Origin: Diphasiastrum complanatum
Lineage: Eukaryota > Streptophyta > Lycopodiopsida > Lycopodiales > Lycopodiaceae
Assembly (NCBI GenBank): GCA_029204225.1
Contig: CM055092.1
Span: forward strand, 66,190,923 to 66,254,922
Direction: 5' to 3'
Length of the DNA: 64,000 nucleotides
The translations under genes and the position numbers were made by a program. Below the pieces are notes generated by a model. It was not told where the DNA came from. It ran no database searches and worked only from the letters and a program-made list of their open reading frames with translations. How positions within the stretch are numbered: position 1 is the first letter of the stretch; each line of letters begins with the position of its first letter. This document shows, one piece after another, positions 54,531-64,000 of the stretch.

Positions 54531-55140
54531 TCAACTCAAGCAAGCTAATCTCTCCAAAGAGATTGAAGAAGAATCTATTGCAAGTGATGGAGAAGGATCA
54601 CTTATGGTGTCCAGTTTTTCTTCATCACCTTTCAAGAAAGATGGAGCTTGGTACATAGATAGTGGAGCTTCTTCACATATGTGCTATTCAAAGGAGTCTT
54701 TTGACTCAATTGTACCTTACAAAGGACTTACGAGATCTATTTACACTGCTAATGATCATGAGTGCTCTATAGAAGGAATTGGCAACATTCCATTGAAAAA
54801 GTTCTTGCACTCTCTAATGTTCTTTTCATTCCAAAACTTACAAAGAAGTTGATTAGTGTGGGAAAGTTGCTTGATAATGGTTGTGATGTAAAGTTCAACT
54901 CCAATACTTGCTTTATCAAGAAAAATGATGAGATCCTAGCTGATGGATCTAGATGTGGTGGAATTTTTAAGTTGAATTCTTATGAGAATGCTTACCTTTG
55001 TGAAGTTGCTTTGTTATCTAAGGAGGCGTTGTGGCATAGAAGGTTGGGGCATCCTAGCATTAAATCTATGTCTTTCTATGGTCAAGAAAGTGAAGGCAAT
55101 TGGTCTTCCAAAATCTTTTTCCAAAGATTTCAAGCCTTGT
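54531..55140 (+). pseudogene. copia protease and pre-integrase
   Basis: The protease active site AWYIDSGASSHM (near 54645-54680) is followed by SIYTANDHECSIEG. A frameshift near 54800 moves to the frame reading LFIPKLTKKLISVGKLLDNG and then LWHRRLGHPS, the pre-integrase zinc box. Another shift near 55070 leads into the integrase frame. The family match to 8908-9711 is clear. Confidence 0.85.
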
Positions 55141-56274
55141 GAGGCTTGTGCTATTGCAAAATCACACAGAAAGCCATATCAGAAGTCTTTTATAAAGAAT
55201 GCTCATCCTTTGGAACTCATACACTCAGATGTACATTTTTTCTCTTCTAAAAGTATTGGTGGTGCAACATGTTTTGTCACCTTTATTGATGACTTTACTA
55301 GATATACTTGGTTGTATCTACTTTCTTCAAAGGCTATGGTTTTTTATCACTTCCTAATCTTAAAAGCTTATCTTGAGAAACAGTTTCCTTTCAAAGTTAA
55401 AGCTTTAAGATGTGATGGAGGAGGTGAATACATCTCCAACAAGTTTCATGAATACTGTGAAGGTGAAGGAATAAAGAGAGAGTTTTCTTGTGCTTATTCT
55501 GCATCTCAAAATGGAGTTTCTGAGAGGAAAAACAAATCTTTATGTGAATATGCTAAAACAATTCAAGTTGAAGCTTCTTTGCCTATTGAATATTGGGGTG
55601 AAGCTATAAATTGTGCAAACTATTTGTGCAATAGATTACCTCACAATGCACTTGCTGGAAAATCACCTTTTGAAGTCTTGTTTAAGAAGAAACCTAAGGT
55701 AGATTACCTTAGAGTTTTTGGTTGTGCTTGCTTTGTTCATGTGCCCTTGGAAACAAAGAAAAGAGATGATCCTAATTCTATTAAAGTGATCATGGTTGGA
55801 TATGCATCCAACAAGAAAGCTTACAGAATCTATGTTCCCTCTACCTCAACAACAATTGAGAGTAGGGACGTTATCTTCCATGAGGATCAAAAATACATTC
55901 TTGAGGAGGCCGAGTTCAAAGATTCTCACAAAGATACTCCAATCATCACCCTTGAAGTCTATCATGGAGAGATGGGGCCAAGAATTGAGGAGCAGTCACC
56001 TGGAATCTTTTCACCAAGGAGATCTCAAAGAGAAAGATCCGAGCCTAGGAGGCTTACCTATGAAGAAAGAGGCAAGCAAGTGGAAATCAACTCCACTTAT
56101 TGTGCTTATTTTATTTCTCATGAGGAGCCAAAGGATGTATATGATGCACTCAACTCAAAGGAATGGTACCTTGCTATGAAGGAGGAATATAATGCTTTCA
56201 TTGCCAATAAGACATGGAAGCTTGTGGATCTTTCATCCAACAAGCACACCATTGGTTGCAAGTGGATTTTTTGA
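55075..56274 (+). pseudogene. copia integrase and start of reverse transcriptase
   Basis: The frame holds CEACAIAKSHRKPY, then the integrase core: HSDVHFF and FVTFIDDFTRYTWLY, ALRCDGGGEYISNKF (Asp), AYSASQNGVSERKNK (Glu), then YWGEAINCANYLCNRLP and RVFGCACFVHVP. A linker (SPRRSQRERSEPRR) follows, then RT start EWYLAMKEEYNAFIANKTWKLVD and GCKWIF, broken by a TGA at 56272 where related elements carry Lys or Arg. About 400 codons are undamaged. Confidence 0.9.
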
Positions 56275-56706
56275 GTCAAGTACAATCAAGATGGCACAAT
56301 CAACAAGTACAAGGCTAGACTTTGTGCTAAAGGTTTTGCTCAAGTTTATGGACTTGATTATGAGGAGACTTTTGCTCCAGTTGCAAAGATGATATCAATT
56401 AGAATCATAATTTCTGTTGCTTGTTTTTTCAATTGGCAAGTTCTTCAACTAGATATCTCTAATGCATTTCTAAATGGATATCTAGAAGAAGAGATTTATA
56501 TGGATCAGCCTATTGGATTCATCCATGAAAAAGACAAAGTTTGCTTGCTCTTCAAAAGTTTATATGGACTAAAGCAAGCTCCAAGGTCATGGTATTCTCG
56601 ACTTAACACCTTTCTTGAGTCACTAGGATTTAATCTTAGTAACTATGATCCTTTCTTATATGTCAAATTTTTTGATAAAGATATTGTCATCCTTCTTATT
56701 TATGCT
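56275..56706 (+). pseudogene. copia reverse transcriptase core, truncated before YVDD
   Basis: Continues in frame after the TGA: VKYNQDGTINKYKARLCAKGF, YEETFAPVAKMISIR, LQLDISNAFLNGYLEEEIYM (first catalytic Asp), and LYGLKQAPRSWYSRL. The expected YVDD catalytic pair is lost: the reading reaches DIVILLIYA and then enters LTR-derived sequence. RT of this copy cannot have been active after the rearrangement. Confidence 0.9.
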
Positions 56707-56798
56707 GTAGCTATCTCATGCCATTTTGGATCCAAATATTTTTTGCTTGTTATCTCTCAATCGTTCTCTCTCTAACTCGTGTTGAGGCTAATGCTAAA
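56707..56798 (+). repeat. LTR-derived segment inserted in copia RT
   Basis: GTAGCTATCTCATGC through ACTCGTGTTGAGGCTAATGCTAA matches 52641-52721 in the LTR region, with a short extra TCAATCGTTCTC. It replaces the RT end and most of RNase H. Confidence 0.8.
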
Positions 56799-56955
56799 TC
56801 AGAGTATATCACAACCTCTCAAGCTACAAAGGAAGAAATTTGATTGAGGAACTTACTCTCAGACATCGGTCTGAATCAATATGCTCCGACGACATTACTT
56901 TGTGATAAGCAAAGTGTCATTGCTTTATCAGCAATACAATTTAGTCCATTTTAGC
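56799..56955 (+). pseudogene. copia RNase H remnant
   Basis: KSEYITTSQATKEEI (TGA where Trp is expected) LRNLLSDIGLNQYAP and LLCDKQSVIALS are the RNase H Glu and Asp blocks. The reading ends near a TAG at 56953. Confidence 0.8.
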
Positions 56956-57965
56956 ACTTGTTTGGAGTTTTTTCATGAGAGCAATCTTTAAAACTTATGT
57001 TGGTTGATCGTAAAGGAAAATTTTGCACAAATACTAAGGTATGATCATTGGTTTTGAGATTAAAACCAATAGCAATATGCAATAATCATTGTTGATAGAT
57101 TGAAAATGATAGCAAAACTAGTTTAAAATTTATAGTTACTTTTGTGGTAACAAGTTTGATAATGCAACGTCTTGAAACTTAAAACACTTAACAAATGAAT
57201 GAATCATCATGATAATTTATTATATCTTGTCTCCTTTTTTTTAATCTAAAAAAAAAAGATACTTTTACTAGATCGTTTTATTCTTGTTCGAATGTGGTGG
57301 GTCCCACCATAGTACGTTGTTGTACAAATAGAATTAATACATGCGAGGACACTAGCATCATGTACATATAAGTCCGACCTCGTGAGAACAGCTAGCAAGG
57401 CATTACAAGTTGTCGTTTAGAAATAAGTGATTTGGGCATTAGAAGTAAATTAACTAATATAGAAGCGTATAGTCAAGTTTCGCTAAAATCCCAAGTTAGT
57501 AAGTTGGAAGGGAATCACATGAATCATGTGAAAGCTTTTGACACTCCAAAGTAGAATCGCATGAATGATGTGAAAACTCACTTAGCTAATTTAGAAACAC
57601 TAGATTTATTAGTGAAGGGCTTGGACTAAAATTCTTGCCATTTTCAAGTAGCCAATCAAAATGAAGCGGCGGGGCCTTCCCCAAGGATAAAAAGGCACCT
57701 CTTCAATACTCACTTTCCATGTTCAGCCAAGAGGAAGAAATTATGTCAAAGTGCAGTGTGCACATCCTTGTGTCCTTGTTTCTCTCATGCTCTTATCATT
57801 TCTTAGTTTTGTGTTTTGTTTTAATGCTTGTTTGCTTTTGTAGTTCTTGTAATTTCTAAGAGAAGTGAGAGGGGAAGGGATAAGCTCGCATCTCAATGAC
57901 CTCTATAAGAGGTTCCAAAAATGGCCAAATTTGTCTTCAAAACCTTCACCAGTTGTGTGTACTAT
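56956..57965. other. no recognisable feature
   Basis: AT-rich sequence between the copia remnant and a minus-strand LTR. It might include the decayed 3' LTR of the copia element. No gene is supported. Confidence 0.4.
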
Positions 57966-58499
57966 TGTCATGTGCCAACCCAAGAAAATACCAATAAGAA
58001 TGAAATTAAATCCACAATCAAGTGAAAAACAAGACAATCATGTTGATGTACCCATAGAATACAAATTCACACATAGAACTCCATGAAATCAATCAAAGAG
58101 TGGAAGGAAATTAATACAAAAGGAGGATGGATTTATGTGGATTGAACACATGAGACCTAGCAAGCTCAATTCCCAAGGATCACATTCACAAGGAGAAAGC
58201 CTAATTCTCTCCTCTACAAATGAGCCAAAATATCTCAAAGGTAATGTCTCTGGCATACTTGTTGACAATGCCCTAACTTAATTAAACATAACTATCTTGA
58301 AGAATAGTTAGCCTTTGTTAAGCCTTATTAAGTGTATTTGGGCCCTTCTAGCGCTCTTATCCTTATTTAAGTACTTTGAGAAGCCTAAAGAGAGAATCGC
58401 CTTTATTCTTAAGGCTAATAGTTTTTTTTTGGGCCAACAAGGCTTACATTGGATATTATAATATATTTATGAGCACCGATATATTGAAAGTACATGACA
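57966..58499 (-). repeat. minus-strand 3' LTR, gypsy family of copies 1 and 2
   Basis: On the minus strand it starts TGTCATGTACTTTCAATAT and ends GGCACATGACA. It aligns along its whole length with 50822-51337 (for example GAGACCTAGCAA and TTCACAAGGAG segments). The reversed purine tract lies at 58500-58515, so the element body extends to the right. Confidence 0.82.
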
Positions 58500-59110
58500 C
58501 TCTTCCTAGTTAAATATTTTTGTCCTAAAAAATGAAGACGTTTGATTAGTGAACTTGAATGCTCCAATTAAGTACTTTCGATTAAGAATGTCATTTCCAA
58601 TAGCTTCACAGTAGTAATCATGGCCATTGTTAAATACATGAGCTATTGAGCCAAGTTATACTCCCATCAAAATAGTTCTTCCATTGAATCAAATATTCTT
58701 TGATTATCTTTTGCAATAACTTGTCCTAATATCCAACAATCTTTATTGGTTTTGAAACCATGTTACCTTCATGATCCAAACGTGGCATATTAGTAGTTGC
58801 AATAGAGTGTTCTCCCAGAGATTTTTAAAAAGAGTGACATGAAACACTCAATTCATATAGGTTGTTGGTGGTAGTCATAATTCAGCTCCCTGATCTTCTT
58901 CAAAATTTTGAAAGGTCCATAAAAATCTTGGAGCCAACATTTTTCTTTGAATTTTCTGAAACTTAGTGTACTTATAAGGTTGTAAACTTAAATACACAAA
59001 ATCTCCTTCGACAAAATCATGAAAAGTCCTTTGTTGGTTGGCATATTGCTTCATGCATATATGTGCTACCTTGATATGTTTTCGATTAGCTTTCAAAATA
59101 TCATTTGTTA
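58500..59110 (-). pseudogene. Ty3/gypsy integrase C-terminal tail
   Basis: 58875-59096 reads, on the minus strand, MKANRKHIKVAHICMKQYAN, FVEGDFVYLSLQPYKYTKF and MLAPRFLWTF. This is the conserved GPY/F-type tail of gypsy integrases (GDxVYLxLQPY ... KLxPRFxGPF), which binds DNA and targets integration. It ends 0.4 kb before the LTR. This is the only Pol evidence tied to the TGTCATG LTR family and suggests an autonomous member exists. The core is absent here. Confidence 0.75.
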
Positions 59111-59189
59111 CATGTAGTCCACATCTACTTGAACTACAACCTCTGACAAATCCACATTGATCGGTTGTAATGGTTCATGGTATCCAGCT

Positions 59190-60480
59190 GAACTGGGAGC
59201 TTAAGATCGCCAAACAACATGAATAAAAATTAGAAGCGCAGCTGAAAAAGGCCAAGCAATCTATAGAGACATTCAAAAGTTATTTTGTCATGCTCCAGAA
59301 TTTTTTAATCACTTTTCTTTGGATCAAGTTGACAAGGCTATTCAAGATGCCAAAAAATAGATGTTGCTACTACAAGGGCAACTAAACATGGCCTCCCTTG
59401 ACCGAGAAAAGATCCAAGGAGAATTGGATGCCACCACCCTTGAGAAAGATAATTATCTTCAAATGCAAGCACCAAACCATCTTGTTCCACCAGAGGAGGT
59501 CAGATACTTATTTAAAAAGGTCGAGACATATCACACTTCATTGGCCGAATTCTACGGCCAATTTGAAAGATTCAAACGGACGACATTGGATGAGTTGGCA
59601 AAGGCAAAATCAATAATCAAAGAATATGAAAAAGCCGCCACTCAGGTCTTAGAGACGACACCCCGAATCCCGGTACCAGTAATTCCAACTTTCTCGCCTC
59701 CACATCATAACTAGAAACTGGTCACCATCGAGGAACAGATCTAGATGTTCTTACATCAGCATCCACATGAGTCCTCGAGGGGTGGCTGGGCTATCAAGTT
59801 GAAGACTTCAGAGATTGAAACCGACAAGGAATTGGATAAGCTACCCGCATTGGGTGAGCAAACACCATGGCACAAAACAATATTTGAAAAGACTCCAAAC
59901 TCGATAAGGAGTTATGTAGTGAGCCCTCACCAGCTCCGGGTGGATCCATACTATATTCCGATGCCGCGAAGAAATAAATGGAAAGATTTGGGTGTGCCAT
60001 AGGATAAAATCACCATCTGTACCCCAAATTGGCCCATAATCCCACAATCATACAGTTGGTTGATTGTAGTAGACTTCAACCGAGCCTACAGGCTTATGGA
60101 TACGACTACAAGACTTCACCAGATCCGACCATTAGGCAGTCAGCTATTTTTGCAAGCGACTTGACCAAGCAATTTTCACCAAATGGGATGATTGCTTACC
60201 CACATTGGCTTTCAATCCAAACATTTCTATGGCGTCCGACAAAGTCCAAGACCAATTGCCTATAGCAAGATTGTACTATCGAGCCATGATGCTAGGTGGA
60301 TTTTGGGAGTTTAGATTTACTACATGGACAACATCAAATTGGATTGCCGACACGAATAAGTGCTTTTTTTTGCACGAGACCGATATCAATATGGATTGCC
60401 TAGAATTCATGGAAAGGTTTCAATATCACCTAATAAAGGTTTGAAGAGAGGCCAACCAGGCCCGTAATAGTGAATCTCGC
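59190..60480 (+). pseudogene. degenerate ORF series, unknown
   Basis: Open pieces 59361-59714 (117 aa, heptad-like LDREKIQGELDATTLEKDN and FERFKRTTLDELAKAKSI), 59745-60002 (WAIKLKTSEIETDKELDKLP ... VVSPHQLRVDPYYIPMPRR) and 60205-60444 (LYYRAMMLGGFWEFRFTTW) follow on one strand with stops and shifts between them. The first can be extended upstream (ELKIAKQHE, AQLKKAKQSIETF). They look like one decayed protein with a coiled-coil N-part. It could be an element-specific protein; I recognise no domain. Confidence 0.35.
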
Positions 60481-62816
<2,336 letters not shown>

Positions 62817-63510
62817 TTATTGCATATATACATGGTCCAAAAACTCAAAAATTGTCACTATATACAAGATAATTGGATCATGTGGAAAATGTATGCCTCC
62901 ACAAATCCCCTTCCTCGCAAACAATGGATTATGTCCTCCTGCCTTGCTTTTTGGTAACTGGTTTCCTGAGAAAGACCGCTTTAGCTCTGGCAGCACTTTC
63001 TTCATTAACCTCCTCGACTGTTTTTCCAGCTGTCCTCGGACAATAATCATTCCATTTGATGGAATCCTCATTGATTGCAAGATCAAGATATGTGCCCACT
63101 CCTTTGTTTCCCAATTGACCAATTGGCACATCGATCAAAGTATAATGTATGACAATTTATAGCTCCTCTTCTCAAGATAAGCCCCTTCCTGATTTAATTG
63201 GTATTCCTGTCAGATCGTCCATCGACCATGCAAACACATTTTGCAATTTTTGTAGAAGCTGTACATGCTCCTCACGTTCTTGGTCACATTGGTGTAGGCA
63301 CAAATCTATCTTTATTAATTTCTATGGCATTGTAGTCGTTTTTATCTATCATGATTTATGTCAGACTCGCTCTGGTTCCACCCAGGACTTCCCTTGATTC
63401 TGATATTGGAAGCTCTTTTTCATCTTCCTCGTCTACCTCATAACATTCTACGAAATTTACTTGAGATTCAATAGGTTCCCCTACTTCCTCATTCCATCTT
63501 ATGAAATGAC
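62817..63510 (-). pseudogene. gypsy Pol spacer between protease and RT, damaged
   Basis: Minus-strand readings MFFPSIQKVNLLGGHFIRW, an acidic VDEEDEKELPIS stretch (63356-63570), and GTYLDLAINEDSIKW ... VNEESAARAKAVF (62929-63138) continue the protease frame after a shift near 63555. No YxDD motif lies within the window. Assignment rests on position after the protease. Confidence 0.45.
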
Positions 63511-63513
63511 CTC

Positions 63514-63885
63514 CTAAAAGGTTGACCTTTTGTATACTTGGGAAAAACATTTTGTAGCCCAGTTTATAATGGCAACAACCTGATATAACCATGGCCTCCC
63601 AAATAATATCGAATACAGTGGCGTATCCACTAGGTTTATAACAAAGAAATTCATGGCGAACGTTTCTTTTTCTATGGTAATATGTCTAAACTCCCCTACT
63701 GGAGTACAACGAGATGAATCAACTAAATGTATGTCATGGCCGATGGGTTGGATTTGATCTCCTAGTCCCAATTCTTTGGCCATGTTTTAGGTTATCAAAT
63801 TTATACTTGATCCCGAATCCACTAATATTCTTTTAATAAGATAGCCGCCTATAGTTACGCTAATTTCAGGAACTCCATAGTCCCC
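63514..63885 (-). pseudogene. Ty3/gypsy aspartic protease
   Basis: On the minus strand, YGVPEISVTIGGYLIKRILVDSGSSINLI gives the DSGSS catalytic site (near 63806-63830). A stop follows, then MAKELGLGDQIQPI, PVGEFRHITIEKETFAMNFFV (flap region) and YSILFGRPWLYQVVAIINW (the ILGRPWL-type C-terminal block). Retropepsin-like proteases of this form cut gypsy Gag-Pol. TAA near 63790 and a frameshift at the end mark decay. The element probably continues beyond the window on the right (Gag) side. Confidence 0.8.
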
Positions 63886-64000
63886 CCTATCTATGTACTC
63901 TATTCTATTACTATACGAGGGTATTGATGATTTTATAAACTCATCCCCTTAATCTTCGTAGAATGGAAATCTTCATCCTCCAAAGTATAACTTGAGGATG

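Overview
This window looks like repeat-dominated nuclear DNA of a land plant with a large genome. The evidence is nested Ty1/copia and Ty3/gypsy elements, tRNA-iMet type primer binding sites, very long (TC)n and (CA)n microsatellites, spliceosomal GT-AG introns, and almost no host-like genes. A fern or other non-flowering plant is my guess, not a demonstrated fact. No rRNA, intact tRNA or clearly intact host gene was found.

Layout. 1-7.2 kb has no recognisable repeat protein; it holds a few uncertain minus-strand ORFs. 7.2-15.5 kb is a pile of copia fragments, split by a complete non-coding LTR element (9933-14705) with matching 5-bp target duplications (CTATC) and two ~1.2-kb LTRs. 16.1-23.7 kb holds a gypsy integrase scrap, then copy 1 of a gypsy-type element that encodes a double Gag-like protein and no visible polymerase. 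23.7-31.1 kb is gene-free and microsatellite-rich, with one tRNA-derived retroposon. 31.1-33.6 kb has a minus-strand LTR, a copia integrase scrap and a 24-bp minisatellite. 42.9-51.3 kb is copy 2 of the gypsy-type element, with another LTR-like insertion inside it and a 201-bp near-perfect palindrome. 51.3-57 kb is copia: an RNase H remnant, then a nearly full Gag-Pol damaged by frameshifts and stops. 58-59.1 kb is a minus-strand relative of the gypsy family that keeps the integrase tail. 59.2-64 kb holds degenerate ORFs, LTR-like DNA and a minus-strand gypsy protease.

The most unusual segment is 33.8-42.9 kb. It carries intron-bearing genes on both strands that are not retroelement proteins: a coiled-coil protein; a transposase-like protein with GDLK, SKHPCLYC and HRATNHGG blocks; an acidic minus-strand ORF; a divergent histone H3-like protein starting MARTKQTAR, in frame with a Ulp1-type cysteine protease; and a two-exon minus-strand gene of unknown function. 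Around and inside the H3/Ulp1 gene lie eight ~71-bp imperfect inverted repeats built on GATATCGGTTCRRYGCGC, plus half-sites. They are found nowhere else in the window. I interpret the segment as a decayed, possibly undescribed DNA mobile element or virus-like insertion carrying a histone mimic, a SUMO-type protease and its own repeated hairpin sites. The unit interpretation is inference; the motifs, frames and repeats are read directly.
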